Notes: a model not told the origin generated them from the sequence alone. 64,000 nt of DNA from Lyophyllum atratum (GCA_014905825.1 JACGCN010000027.1:434001-498000); one strand, 5' to 3'. Positions 1-10,763 are shown, counted from the stretch's first letter. Made by a program: numbers and translations.

Positions 1-1633
1 TATAGCGCTCAATAGAACCGTCTGCATTGCGCTTAATGCGAAACACCCAACCAGAGCCAATTGCCTTTTTATCAGAAGGCAAGTCAACGATCTCCCAAGT
101 GCCATTGCCAACCAAGGATGTCATTTCTGCATTAGCAGCATCTCTCCATTTCTCTGCATCCGGTGCCTTCATTGCCTGCTTGTATGTGCGCGGATCTGAG
201 CTAGAAGCCATTCCCGCAAACTGCACATCTTCGAAATGCTCATCCTCTGGCGCTTCCGGCTCATCCTCGTCACTACTATCGAGGATTTCGTGCAACAACC
301 CACCAGTTGCCAGGAGGCTTAACAGTGCGTTTCTCACGGCGTTGTGCAAGAGGCGGCGACACTGGTGCAGGAGGTGGAGTGCAGGAAGCGGTGTTGGATT
401 GCGAGCTGGTGGCGTTTCAGGTTCAGGTGAATGCTCGTGATGCTGGGCAGGTGCAGGAGGCGGAGGCGGCGTGATAGGACGATTTTCAGGTGCAGGAGGT
501 GCTGGAGGCAATTGATGAAGCAAAATGTCTCCCCCCCCATCATCGAGTGCAGGTAGTTGAACTGCATCCTGAATGGGAGAAGAGTGCTCATGGCGGATAT
601 GGAGATCTACAGGGGGCATAGGCAGAGGTGGAGGTGGAGGTCTAGTGGTGACAGACAGTCCAGGGAAATAGCGCTCATCAAACTCTGCTCTCTCTGAGAT
701 GATAGTCTTTTTGGTTTGTGGATTGTAAAACAACCAGCCCTTGTATCCAGGTGGATAACCAATGAAGACGCATCTCTGCGGTTCAAGAGATTTGCGCTTA
801 TCCCTTTGCACATAGACGTATGCAAGGCATCCCCAAACTCGAAGATGGCTAACATCTGGTTTGCGCCTATGCCAGCCTTGATAAGGCGTAATTGGCTGAG
901 GCGCAGTAGGGAGACGGTTTAAAACATGTATCTGAGCGCCTAGACACCATTCCCAAAATGACGGGGGCAAGCCAGATTCATTAAGCATCGCAGTAATGTC
1001 ATCAGCCAGAGTCCTGTTGGTGCGTTCTGCAACACCATGCTGGGGACGATTACGCGTGGTATGGCGGCGCTGAATACCACATTCATTGGTAAATTTAATG
1101 AATGCATTGGACATGTATTCCCCACCCTTATCCTCTTGAAGCGCCAAGATTTTCGCATCGAAATGGTTCTCTGCGTACGCTTTGAAGGTCTGGAATGCAA
1201 CCAAGGTATCGCTTTTTCGCCTAAGACCCATTGCAGCTTTAAAGCTGGTGCAGTCATCGATGAATGTAACCCAGTAACGGCTGCCTTGCTGTGAGGTAAC
1301 CGGCAGAGGACCATGGAGGTCACTGTGGATCAATTCAAGTGGCTTAGAAGCACGACTAGGTGACGAGGGGAAAGGATTTGAGCGCATTTTGCCAGCCAAG
1401 CATGGCTCACAAATTGGATCAGGCTTCTGAGACGATTTCAACACAAGCCCAGTCACCAGCTCATCCTTGATCATCTTCTTGACATGTGCATGATTGTGAT
1501 GTGCAAAGTGACGATGCCATAGGTTCAGATTAAGGGGAAGCGTCGAGGTAATGCCTGCAAACTCCGAAATTGGTTCAGTGGATCCATCCAAACATGCAGA
1601 GTTGTTGGAATTAATAGATGCACAGAACAACAT
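1..1633 (-). CDS. Copia polyprotein fragment: GAG-pre-integrase, integrase, start of reverse transcriptase (partial)
   Basis: The frame is open from the methionine codon at 1633-1631 to the left edge with no stop. It begins with a zinc-binding region (HRHFAHHNH, then CEPCLAGKMRSNPF) typical of the copia integrase N-terminus. The integrase core follows: HSDLHGP with the first catalytic Asp (near 1321), EDKGGEYMS with the second (near 1110) and QHGVAERTNR with the catalytic Glu (near 1035). A proline-rich, acidic hinge (about 650-240) leads to GWVFRIKRNADG (about 50-5), which is where copia reverse transcriptase starts. The strand-transfer residues are all present. It is separated from the protease by one in-frame TAG at 1634-1636, so it would not be made as part of a full polyprotein unless the stop is read through. 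Confidence 0.85.
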   Translation of the reverse strand, partial: MLFCASINSNNSACLDGSTEPISEFAGITSTLPLNLNLWHRHFAHHNHAHVKKMIKDELVTGLVLKSSQKPDPICEPCLAGKMRSNPFPSSPSRASKPLELIHSDLHGPLPVTSQQGSRYWVTFIDDCTSFKAAMGLRRKSDTLVAFQTFKAYAENHFDAKILALQEDKGGEYMSNAFIKFTNECGIQRRHTTRNRPQHGVAERTNRTLADDITAMLNESGLPPSFWEWCLGAQIHVLNRLPTAPQPITPYQGWHRRKPDVSHLRVWGCLAYVYVQRDKRKSLEPQRCVFIGYPPGYKGWLFYNPQTKKTIISERAEFDERYFPGLSVTTRPPPPPLPMPPVDLHIRHEHSSPIQDAVQLPALDDGGGDILLHQLPPAPPAPENRPITPPPPPAPAQHHEHSPEPETPPARNPTPLPALHLLHQCRRLLHNAVRNALLSLLATGGLLHEILDSSDEDEPEAPEDEHFEDVQFAGMASSSDPRTYKQAMKAPDAEKWRDAANAEMTSLVGNGTWEIVDLPSDKKAIGSGWVFRIKRNADGSIERY

Positions 1634-2065
1634 CTAAACCATGTGGATATGATTGCTTTTATTTCGAGTTAAGTATAGACAGGATAGAATGTTGTTTCGG
1701 AGTAAGGGGACATGCAAGACTCTGGTAAACTCTATAGCTCTGAGCTCCTTGCCATTGACTATTGGCTTGAAAACTACAGAACCAACTCCAGCTGAATAAA
1801 TAAGCGTGTTGTCTGCTAACCTGATTGGAATGCGACAGGGGGTATAGTTGCGAACCCAATTTTGGTGGGGCGTCATGTGAGTAGTGGCGCCTGTGTCTGC
1901 AATCCAATCAAAGTCAGCATGGAGCTGAAGCGGAGTAGAGAAATCAGAATGATCTGGGAGACGAGCAGTTGCATTTCCGGCAAATTCCTCCGGGGCGTCC
2001 TTGGCTGCATTAGCCTGTTCTGAGCGCTTTTTCTGGCGTGGCCTTTGTGCGTTGTCTTTTGGCAT
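1634..2065 (-). pseudogene. Copia aspartic protease fragment ending at an in-frame stop
   Basis: A 143-residue frame from the ATG at 2065 contains WIADTGATTHMT, the copia protease active-site motif (DTG), followed by the usual hydrophobic segment ending in LHVPLLRNNILS. The frame ends at a TAG at 1634-1636 and resumes directly in the same frame as the integrase region, so a single nonsense change splits protease from integrase. The N-terminus is basic and lysine-rich (MPKDNAQRPRQKKR), but the nucleocapsid knuckle expected upstream is missing. The true polyprotein start is lost. Confidence 0.8.
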
Positions 2066-2207
2066 GGGTACATTGAAGGGCGTAAGTTTGAAAACTGGAC
2101 ATGATATCTATATATACCACCCAAATTGATCACGCATTGTGAACCATCTCGATCGATGTTACAGATTCAGTAAGGACTTACTAGATTACAAATTCTTGTA
2201 AACCCTC

Positions 2208-2754
2208 ATGTCTGAAAGTGCCAAATACCCTGCCTCTACTCAGGCTGCTCGCCGACAAGCCTCAAGCAACTACTACTATCGGTATATGGACACACCTGGA
2301 GCTCTCAACACATTTTACCTTACTTCTTACTAGAAACCGCGAGGCTTGCCGGGAGAGAGCTCGAGTCGCAGCTGCAAAACGTCGCGCAGAGAAGTAAGAA
2401 AAATTCCTTTGACCGTACCGAGCTCACATACTCCTTAGGAAGCTGAAAGTCATAGCAGACACACCCTGGGAAGACGAAGCTGGCAACTCTGCCCATGTGC
2501 TCCCTCATCTGCGACATACTGCTCAGACTGAGTCGCTCAAGGCCACTAAGGAGCAGGCCACTAGGGCAAAGTATGACCAATTCATGAAGAGTCACTATGT
2601 TTTTGACTACACCTTAGCAGAGAGATCCCTCGGGTTCGTAGCTCCGTTTTACTGGCACTTGAGGCAAATCAGGCTGATATTTCATGTGCTTAGGAACTTT
2701 GAAGTTGCAGCCGAGATGTGGAACACCGCGCACCATCTCTTGCATGAGGAGTAA
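2208..2754 (+). CDS. Small basic-region orphan protein, 3 exons
   Basis: Exons 2208-2281, 2334-2393 and 2439-2754 join in frame through GT-AG introns of 52 and 45 nt to give about 149 residues. The first splice creates the segment YYYRNREACRERARVAAAKRRAEK, a strongly basic helix that looks like the DNA-contact region of a bZIP protein, though no leucine heptads follow. The rest is a mixed helical region ending HLLHEE. The ATG at 2208 is the first in frame. A comparable basic segment is encoded by the small gene at 11624-12053, so this is probably a TE-associated family. I do not recognise a named function; nuclear DNA binding is inference from composition. Confidence 0.55.
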
Positions 2755-2909
2755 AAAGGAGCAAATTGTGTTTTATATCGTAGAATAAAATATTTACCGT
2801 GACCGTCGTATGGTCTTGTTTTTCAATTTCAAATATAGACCCGATGTGAGATCAATCAGTGGGCTTTGATTGAGACAGAATAAGTGATATATGATGTGCT
2901 TACAGTTGG

Positions 2910-3993
2910 ATGAGCATAGGTAATATATTACATGTCTTTACCGGGACCCAAGGCACCGCTTGGCGAAAGAGCACCGGTCAGATGCTCTCCCTGCTGAAAG
3001 GCTTGCAGACACGTTTACACAAGGCAGAGGAAATGTATCAGATTAAGTACAAGGAAAAAGTAAACTTACTTATCAATGAGGTGCTTGGCAGGAGGAGAGG
3101 GTAGTAAGGGAAAGGGCCGTGGAGATGTCGAGGGCGAAGGCGAATACGACGATGATGGTGAGGGCGAGGGTGAGGGTGAGGGTGAAGGCGAAGGCGAGGA
3201 TGAAGGGGAAGGTGACCGTGAACGCGAGGTCATGGGTGGCAGGAAGTCGCATGCTTCATTGTTTCTCACGACGAGGCATGAGGTGGTTCGGAAGGCATGG
3301 TTAGCGGAAACAGAGGAAGTCAAGGAGGTTGTACGGCTGGCCCTGGAAGAGGAGAAGAACCAGAAGGCGGCGATGCTTGAAGGGAAAAAGGAAGGCCTGG
3401 AACGCACCCCTGAACAGCGCAAATTGTAAGTCTAAGTTTCACATTAGAGACCTGCAAAACATGTTAACAAACCCTTGATAGTGTGATTGCGCGCCAAATA
3501 ACTCTTATGGAAGCCGTCTGCGAAGAGATCCACCGACTTACAGGATGGTCGCAGGTGGGCCCGATCCGTCGCAAAAGGAGAAGATTAGATTACAGATGTC
3601 AGTTCTTTGTCGTTGTTTATATTGAAGTCTACTTACATGCAAATTCAGTGTCAGTTATGGTACCAATCAAGACAACAAAAGCCACACTATCAAGTACAAG
3701 GCAGACAAGCTTGCTTTCGACGAGTCTTACACTGGGTGGTTAAGAGAGGTTTATCGTGAGTTGACTAGTCTTTTGGCTTGGATGAAACAAAAGCCTCAAT
3801 CCTTTTATTAGCGAAGCACGGTATTCATGGACGCCGAGGTTTATCCGAGAGCAATGAGCGCATCACTGATCCATCAAATTTGTTGATCGCCTTTGACAAG
3901 AATGATGAAGAATCATCGACTCCGAACCGTACCTCATCGACTCTGGACCACACCTCCACTCACTGCGTTCTCCCGAAGATATCCACTAGGTGA
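2910..3993 (+). CDS. Multi-exon basidiomycete orphan gene, exon limits approximate
   Basis: Several open segments are compatible with one spliced gene: a helical basic part (2941-3069), a Glu/Gly-rich run (3110-3220), then TRHEVVRKAW...LALEEEKNQK (3268-3425). An intron at 3426-3481 joins RTPEQRKF to VIARQITLMEAVCEEIHRLTGW (3482-3560). Further right are YGTNQDNKSHTIKYKADKL (about 3655-3710) and KHGIHGRRGLSESNERI (about 3812-3865), ending at a stop at 3993. The order helical acidic segment, then a -TGW- segment, then a substrate-like domain is what I recall of a large basidiomycete family of unknown role often found near transposons. Splice sites between 3560 and 3650 are not settled, and the 5' end is a guess. 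It could be a pseudogene. Confidence 0.4.
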
Positions 3994-4145
3994 AAACAGG
4001 TATAAATATTGATAGAATCCGAAAATATCATGGCCTACGCCATCTGACATATAAAGCCGTGATTATGCTCGAAATATAAACGCCCAACATAGCCAGGGGG
4101 AGGAGATTTAGTCAATCACAAATTGTCACCCCATGGACATGCAGT

Positions 4146-4210
4146 CAATCCAGAAAATCTGGCTTTCGGAAATTCCCACCAGTCCATGTAGTCCATCCAA
4201 TCCGTCCAGC
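4146..4210 (+). repeat. Short dispersed repeat with CCATCCAATCC-type units
   Basis: About 50 bp here (around GAAATTCCCACCAGTCCAT and the following CCATCCAATCC units) closely resemble the reverse complement of 20575-20640, upstream of the CxC5/CxC6 transposase. In both places one frame reads SEIPTSP...NPSS. The rest of 3994-4616 holds no gene I can support. Confidence 0.5.
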
Positions 4211-4616
4211 CAATCCTGGACCCAGGTTTCTTATCCAATCTTACCTAACCGCAACGTTGTTCAACCATGTCCGTTGCTCTTCGTCTTCCCCCTACAGCGC
4301 GACCTCTTTCCGCCGTCTTCTATCCATTCAACATTGCCACAGTATGTATCCTTTTTTTTGCTTCTCTGGGTGAGTGGATCCAACTATCCAAGGACCTCGG
4401 TACAGTACTTATTCCAATTTGATCTGGCAGCAGCCCTGGCCTCGTCACTGCAGCTGGTCCTGCGCGGTATGACGCCCCGCTTTGCGCCCGATAAAGACAA
4501 CTGCTAACAAAGTGAGTCATTACATGATGAATTATTCTTCTGGACTAACCTCGCCTAGCTATGGATCCCGTTTATTTCATTTATTACAGGAGAATTGTCA
4601 TCCTCAAGATCTTCCC

Positions 4617-5126
4617 ATGTCGCAGCGTTCGAACGGCGGCTCCACGCTCACTTGCACGGACTGTGGGCGAGACAATGTCCAAAAGCTCACCTGCAACTCA
4701 GACACCAACGGCAATGCTGGGCGCCTCTACGCCAGCTGCTCGAACACGAAATCCGATGGGACGAAGTGCAGTTTTTTCCGGTGGTGTTCACCCAAGGCGA
4801 CCCCCGTTTCATCCCCAAGTCCCTCAATGAACACAACACTCCCCGTTTCCGCCGTCCTGAACGCTGCGTCGTCCGCTCTGTCCCGGCCTGGTTGTTCGAA
4901 GCCCGAGTGTGCGTTGATTCGCGTTGCTGCTGAATGCAGACGAGTCATGTGCAGGGGCCACTGCATCGCAGCTGGCGGCTGTTCTGCGAAAGGCCACGTA
5001 GCAACAAGTACCAGCGACAACGGCAACACCAGGGCTATAGCTTCGACAAGTCGGTCACCGTCTCGCTCTCTGTCACCGCCTCCACCTGGTCAAGCTGCGC
5101 CACCAACATTCAGCCATTACTGCTAG
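4617..5126 (+). CDS. GRF-like zinc-finger protein with a second cysteine/histidine cluster
   Basis: From the ATG at 4617 the frame gives 169 residues. Residues 12-46 read LTCTDCGRD...GRLYASCSNTK...KCSFFRW, matching the GRF zinc-finger plan (C-x2-C, then G-R-x-Y/F-x-x-C, then C-x-F-F-x-W). A second cluster (CSKPECALIRVAAECRRVMCR then HCIAAGGCSAKGH, about residues 81-115) resembles a Cys/His module I recall from fungal transposon-linked proteins. The tail is serine/proline-rich and ends HYC. GRF fingers bind single-stranded nucleic acid in other proteins; a role here is inference. An upstream exon ending at the acceptor near 4590 is possible. The short tail suggests the gene may be truncated. 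Confidence 0.6.
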   Translation: MSQRSNGGSTLTCTDCGRDNVQKLTCNSDTNGNAGRLYASCSNTKSDGTKCSFFRWCSPKATPVSSPSPSMNTTLPVSAVLNAASSALSRPGCSKPECALIRVAAECRRVMCRGHCIAAGGCSAKGHVATSTSDNGNTRAIASTSRSPSRSLSPPPPGQAAPPTFSHYC

Positions 5127-5439
5127 GATTCTATATCAATGCTAGTTAGTTGACAGAACATGCCATACATCCGGTTTGCCTGTGCCCAACCTTCCTAAAG
5201 CAGAAGGGACTTCTGTCAGATCATTCTGGCATCTCGGGAGGATTTGATGGTGGCATCTCGGCCTGTCAGATCCATCAGGAGAGCGGGGACACAGCCGAAA
5301 TAGGCTCAGAAATGATGGGGGGAGCGGGTGCATCAATAGACGTTGTGAGCGGGCAGACGGCGGCGCTGGTGCGTCGGGATTACCAAAATAAGAAAAAAAA
5401 CATAATGTATATTTTTTTTAAAAATACACGGGCCCTAGT
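5127..5439. other. Intergenic, 3' flank of the KDZ transposase gene
   Basis: No coding potential or recognisable terminal inverted repeat is visible. A purine-rich and poly-T stretch at about 5385-5425 (a run of A on the plus strand followed by T) may serve 3'-end formation for the minus-strand transposase. Confidence 0.4.
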
Positions 5440-8400
5440 TTACTCCTCCTCGTCGTCATACAGCCCACTGTCTCCGCATCCTAGCCCATCCGCGCCGTCG
5501 TCGGCGCGTTCGTCCTCGTCATCCTCGTCGTCCTCGTCGTCATCGTCGTCATCGTCCTCAGCAGCTGTGCCCGTGGATCCTGCGAGCGCCGAAGCGAGTC
5601 CCTCCTGCAGCTCACCCTCTCCTTCCTCGAGCGGGGCCCTGAACGCGTGACGGAAGCTGAGCGACATGCTTTCATGCAAGGTGGCTTGGCCGAGTGCGTA
5701 TGCCTGTAGGCCTTCCGCCAATTCCTTCGACGGCACGTCACGAGAGGCCGTGCGGCTTCGCCACCAAACCCCCTTCCACTGCAGGAACGCAAGTGACCGC
5801 CGCATTTCCTCCCGTAGCAGCTGAACCTCCTCAGACGCACGATTCGCGCGGGCGCGACTCTTTGCCCACTCGGAGCAAAGCAAGGCGTCGTCGTCGAGGC
5901 TGCTGGCACTGGTTGCCATTCTCCAGATCCACGAGAGCTCGCGGCGAGTTGCGCCCGTTCCGTCACGGCGCGTTCGTGCTTCCTGAAGCAGGGAGATTCC
6001 CTGGCCAGAGGTGGAGGCTTGCAGCTCTCCATCGGAGTCCTCGTCCTCATCTTCCATGCCAACATCCTCCCCCTGGTCTCTACCGCTATCGTTGCCGTCT
6101 GTACCCTCCTGAGTCTGGGGCAGGGCAGGCGCGTCATCCTCCAGGGTTCCAGGGCGACCAGGACCCCTCTGTAGACGGCTGGGGTCGGTGTATGCTCGGA
6201 TATCCCCGTCCTCCAAGGGGCGCAGCACCTGCTCCCAATCACCGGCCCCAGAAAGGAGCAGGTTTCGACTCCGCGCCGTACGGTACTTCTGCGCGTAAGC
6301 GCGGGCACGCTCGTGGACCCTGTCGATCATTGTGCGAGAGCGGGTGGAGGCTCGCTGGCCACGGATGTTGGCGTTGCGGAACTGCACCATCCGAGTCTTG
6401 AGGCGCAGGACGTGTCGAATACCCTCGAGCGCATCATAGCACTGAGCGACGCGGAGTTTGGCCTCCATCGCCGGCAGGCCTGCGATGCAAACGTTTTCCC
6501 GACGATCTTGTGGAAGTTGCGAGGGGAGCCATAGGTCAGCTTGTTCCGGGTGTTCGTTGGAGTCGGCGGGCGGCAGACCAAGGCGAGCTTGGTCATGTAG
6601 GAACTGCAGGAGGCCGGGCATGTAGACGGCGCGCAGCAGCTCCCAGTTCCTTAGTTTAGTGCGTAATGAGTTGCGTAGTTCAGCCAGGGTGGCGCCCTGG
6701 TGGGAGGTGTGGGGTTGGATGCCTGTTATCGCGAGCTTACGAACACGGCGCCTGAATATTGAATTAAGTGGGCTGGTAGCAGTATGAGGGGGGGGGAAAG
6801 CTTACTGGGAGTCTTCGAGGTCCAATCCAAGGACCAGGAAAGCGGAGGCGCTCGTTTCATGCAGAGCCGCCCCCCCAGTGGATACCCGCTCCTTCTCTTC
6901 TTCAGCAAGCTCCTTCCGAGCTTCAGCCTCGGAAATGCCTGCCGTAGCTAGTCAGCGAACGCGTGGCGTGGAGGATGGAAGCGCTACGTACAGACAATTT
7001 CGGAAACCAAGGGGCTCGGAGCCTTCCTCGGGTACGCTGTGTCTTCTTCCCAAGCGACGCAGATTGCCTGCCATGCTACGACTTTGGTAGGCGGCATCGA
7101 GGATGTGAAGCCCCGATGGCCTTCGACTTGTATGTTTCGCAGACGCACCGCAGCCTTGTACCGGCGCATCAAGGTCTTGCCTGCGTGGAATAGTTAGCGT
7201 GCAGTCAGGAAGGAAAGCCACCCCACTTACCCATTGAGCAGTATTTGAGCCAGTTCCAGAAGCCGAAGTGGTCGTCGAGGGCATCGTGCCTCGACCCCGG
7301 CCCCATGGTCTTCGTGGAGTTCCCTAGCGCATTATGCCCAGCCCATATACGCTCTGGACACTCGCCATCAGTAAGTCCGGCGCCGAGGATGTGGTTGAAG
7401 GAGAGCTGGTCGTGCGTCTCCTTGTGAGCAGGCTCATGGAGTTTCGGGATGGCCGGGATAACGCGGGAGCGGGGGCTGAGGTGGAGGCCGTCGGGCCAAT
7501 CTTCCATGCGTAGGTAGAAGTTCTTGATCCATTGGCAAGCGATGTCGTAGGATACCAGGAGAATGGCGAACGAAAAGAATCGCAGAGCGCTGGCGAAGAC
7601 AAAGTCCATGTTTGGGTATCTACAGCCCAGGCACTGGTCAGCACGGAGCAGCATGTGAGGCAAATAAACGCACCGCTCGCCCTTGATCAGATCTCCCACC
7701 CCACACGGGAGTATCATCTCGCCTCTTGAGCAGGAAACGGCAGCGACTCCCGTGTATCGCAGGCCTTTCGAAAACTTCGTGTTGGCCTTGGACAGGGCCG
7801 CGAACCCGACGCAGGTGCTGATCTGTGGTACAGTCAGAGTGAAGTGCAGCGAGGAGAAGCGTGGTAACTCACGTCTCCTTGAGAAGCCTTACTCAGAACA
7901 TATTTCTCGTATGGCTCACGGCGGACCATGTATGAAAGACCCGTGCCTAGCCCTGGATCCTGAGAATAGGAAGAAACCAGCTGCTGCTTGAGGCGGAAGT
8001 TCGCATCCATTGCGACCATCGTTGCGTAGAGGAATCTGTCAAATTCGTCAGGTTTCTGCTCGCATACAAAGGGTAAGTCAACGCACGCGGTCTCCTTTGG
8101 CGCCTTCTCCCAGCCTTCGGGAAGGTTCTTGCCTGGGTGAGGACAGGTCAGGCAAGGCACCGCCAGCTCCCCCTCCTCCGTGCCCGCCGCGCCAGACGGA
8201 TCATGCCCCCTACCACCCCGCTTCAGCATAACGAGGTGCCGCCACTGAAGGCACATCCTCTGCAGCGGGCGATACCTTGACTTTGGGACGCAGAGGCCAG
8301 TATTGTCGGTGAGCTTCTCGAGCGTGCGGTAGAAGTCGTACGTGGAGGCCTTGGTAGTGAGCCCAAGTAGGTGTAGCTGGCGGAGAAGCTGGAAGGAAGC

Positions 8401-9311
8401 GCACGTCTTGACGGTGAGTTGACTTGCGGGAAAGAGGCCACGGCGCAGGAGTTGAATATGACGCGGGAGCGGGCGGCACCCGCAATACTGCAGTGCGACG
8501 TCATGGATCCCGTTCGTGTGCAAGACGCGAAATTGGACGTGGCAGGGTTCGGGGTTCGGGCACTGCATGCTGCTGTGATTGAGCTGGACCTTCAGACCGA
8601 GGTCTTTGAGGGATGTCTTGACGAAATGCGTGCCTGTCCAGCGCTAAAGCGGTTGGGTCAGCGAGCCCTCGGTAAAACCTAGATGAAACGGCGTACCTCT
8701 ACCCGGTGGAAAGGTGCCCGGCGATGACGCTTGCAGCAACAACTAGGGCAAATGAGGTCGGCTCCAAAGCAGTCCATGCATCGAACCTCGGCGTCAGCGG
8801 GGTTCAACGTCTTGCGGGCTACACAGTCAACGCAGTGAGGCTGACTTCGTGCGTCTCCACGCCCTTCCCAGCGTATGAGCTCGTCAAGATAACTCTCGCG
8901 ATGTCGTTCCTTCCAGAAAACAGTCGGGCGCGTCTGTCAAAGCATAAGCTCAAGGTGCATAAATGACTGGGAGTGTAAGTTACTCACAGCAATCTTGGTA
9001 CGCTTTTTCTTCTTAGGCTGCACCTTGTGAGTAGGGGGGTCCTCCATGACAGGTGCGTCGAGTGCTTCGTCGTACCAGTCCCCGTTAGGATCCAACGCGA
9101 GCTCCATGTCATCTTCAGGCTCCCAACGCGAGCCCACTAGCCAAGAGGTACGGCCGCGCTGAGGGGACCGCTGGCTCTCCACGACGCGGGATGAGTTTCC
9201 GACTCTTCTGGATTGAGCATCGCGTGAATGGATGATTTCAAAGTCATCCTCCAGCACTACACGGTCGTGGTAAGCGGCCTTCGAGAGGTCAGGACGTTTT
9301 CGTTTCAGCAT
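5440..9311 (-). CDS. KDZ transposase with CxC2 cysteine cluster, 8 exons, apparently intact (1167 aa)
   Basis: Exons (minus) 9311-8988, 8933-8697, 8643-7873, 7822-7674, 7619-7231, 7180-6992, 6938-6806 and 6751-5440 all join in frame through GT-AG introns: 3504 nt with one terminal stop. A basic N-terminus (KKKKR) precedes the cysteine cluster (CVDCVARK, CMDCFGADLICPSCCCKRH, then CPNPEPCHVQ and QYCGCRPLP). The RNase-H-fold core holds AMDANFRLK (about residue 410), SYDIACQW (about 517) and ECPERIWAGHNALGNSTK (about 585-600); I take the two Asp and the Glu as the catalytic set. Then follow DDHFGFWNWLKY and a helical region with REEMRRSLAFLQWKGVWW. The C-terminus is poly-acidic. KDZ enzymes cut and paste DNA in the nucleus. 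Intron 4 (7673-7620) is 54 nt with no stop, so it also reads through in frame. It is high in G+C. Exon limits are by eye but every phase agrees. Confidence 0.9.
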
Positions 9312-9564
9312 AGACGGTGGCACTTGGAAGTTCCTGTCACCTGACGCACGTGACTGTTTTCGGTTACACTTTTGCAACCCGTTTTGGTTGCTCACCACTT
9401 GCAACTCACCGCGCCGGTCGCGTCTCTCATCGTGCCTGGTAAGTCAAGGAGGTCGCGTCGCGCCCCAACTGAGACTTGAGCCCGGGACTCTATTGGGGCT
9501 GGCCGCGGCCCACCACTCCTTTTAGCTCCATGTGCTGATGCCCTCTTACCTTGCCAGGTTCATC
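9312..9564. promoter_or_regulatory. Divergent promoter region between transposase and dioxygenase
   Basis: 253 bp separate the two start codons, which point away from each other, so both promoters must lie here or overlap the genes. I see no clear TATA box; the region is GC-rich. Shared control of the two genes is inference from geometry. Confidence 0.4.
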
Positions 9565-10763
9565 ATGTCTACGTTACAAGGTACAGGTCGCCAGGTGAGT
9601 TGGCAACAGGTTCGACCCCACCGCACCTCACAGTTGTCTCGTTGCAGACACGCTCAGGAGCCACTTACGCCGCGTGGGAGGGCATCCTGCCTACTGACAC
9701 ATTCTTCTCGTTCGAAGACGCTCTCCTTCAGAGCATCTACGACGAACGGGACGAGCTCGAACACCTATTCTCTGACTCTCCTCTTTCATCAGCGCCAACC
9801 TCTCGAGCCGCATCACCAGCACCTGCTGACTTGCCCTCCTCCTCAGCACCAACACCTCGTGACGCACCACCCGCCCATCTCTCCCCACCACCGCCCCTGT
9901 CCTCAGCAGCCCCAAGCACTGGCAAATCCGCATGCAAGAAGCGCAGAGAGAAAAACCAGGGACATCAGCGGCGGAAGCGCCAGCGCCAGGCTGACGCAGG
10001 CGATGGCACGGTCAACACGGTGAGGCCGGGTGTGCGCTCGAAATTCGTGGGCTCATCAGCGCCTGTGCGAACCAACGTCCAGCCTGAGGGCCTCCGCGTT
10101 GCCTCGAGCGGCTTCATCGGCGTAAAGTCCACTAGGCCACCCCGGGTACTTAGCCTTTCACAGCTGCTCAAACTCGCAAACCTCCGCCGCGTTCCTTGGC
10201 TCGGAAAGGCGCCGAAGCCCCTTCTGGATCGCACCGAGCGTGTCGTTGGGCTTCTCGCTGGGTATGCAAAGTGTATGGACCAGCTCTGCGCCCACGACCC
10301 CGACCTGAAGCGTAACTGGCCACGCAGCGTGTTCGCGGCTGCCGTATTCAACCTGGGCCCGCAGACGGTCTGCTACCGCCATAAGGACTTCGCGAACTTA
10401 CCGTACGGGTGGTGCGCCATCACAGCCCTGGGCTCCTTCGACCCGCAGCTCGGCGGCCACATAGTCCTCTGGCAACTCGGACTCGTAGTCGAGTTTCCCC
10501 CTGGATCCACGATACTCATCCCATCAGCGGTAATCGAGCACTCTAATGCACCCGTCCGGGCCCACGAGACTCGGTACTCTTTTACACAGTACAGCGCAGG
10601 TGGCTTGTTTCGGTGGGCAGAGCACGGGATGAAGTCTGATAAGGAGTTTTTCCAAGGTTTATCGGAGGAGGACTTCAACCACGCCGCTACGAAGTCTGAG
10701 CAACGCTGGGTGCATGGACTCTCTCTTTTCTCGACCCTCGCGGAATTGAAGACATTTACGTAG
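9565..10763 (+). CDS. Fungal TET/JBP-family 2OG-Fe(II) dioxygenase, 2 exons, apparently intact (381 aa)
   Basis: Exon 1 is 9565-9594 (MSTLQGTGRQ). A 53-nt GT-AG intron follows and exon 2 is 9648-10763. Residues 1-150 are low-complexity Ser/Pro/Ala with a basic patch (KKRREKN...RRKRQRQ) that could carry nuclear localisation. The double-stranded beta-helix core contains HKDFANLPYGWCAIT, with H255 and D257 as the iron-binding HxD. GGHIVLWQLGLVVEFPPGS follows, then IEHSN with the distal iron ligand H308, and ETRYSFTQYSAGGLFRW with R319 as the 2-oxoglutarate-binding arginine. All key residues are present. TET/JBP enzymes oxidise the methyl group of 5-methylcytosine or thymine in DNA; fungal members occur next to KDZ transposons. 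Which base this one acts on cannot be read from sequence. Confidence 0.9.

Larger units (their letters stand above)
1..2110 (-). mobile_element. Ty1/copia retrotransposon remnant, cut by the left window edge
   Basis: Reading leftwards on the minus strand the order is aspartic protease, GAG-pre-integrase, integrase and the beginning of reverse transcriptase. This protease-integrase-RT order is diagnostic of copia rather than gypsy elements. No gag and no CCHC knuckle precede the protease: a stop lies at 2108-2110 and the sequence to its right resembles nothing in copia, so the 5' part is lost. No LTR is visible inside the window. The element is a decayed fragment; whether an intact 3' end exists to the left cannot be seen. 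Confidence 0.85.
5440..10763. mobile_element. KDZ transposon with a TET/JBP dioxygenase cargo (minimum extent; ends not found)
   Basis: The region pairs a CxC2-type KDZ transposase (minus) with a TET/JBP-type dioxygenase (plus), divergently arranged. Linkage of expanded TET/JBP genes with KDZ elements is described for basidiomycete fungi. I could not identify terminal inverted repeats or target duplications, so the coordinates are only the outer ends of the two genes. Inverted-repeat hairpins at 10862-10892 and 11425-11550 are candidates for right-hand subterminal sequence. Confidence 0.6.

Noticed and set aside
3066..3422. Ser/Pro-rich minus-strand frame opposite the Glu/Gly-rich exon
   Set aside because: Antisense of a low-complexity coding tract; the plus strand has the intron signals and family-like motifs.
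5481..6401. Long open frames in other frames and on the plus strand over the last KDZ exon
   Set aside because: They are shadows of a GC-rich coding exon; none has a domain and the KDZ frame has clear family motifs.
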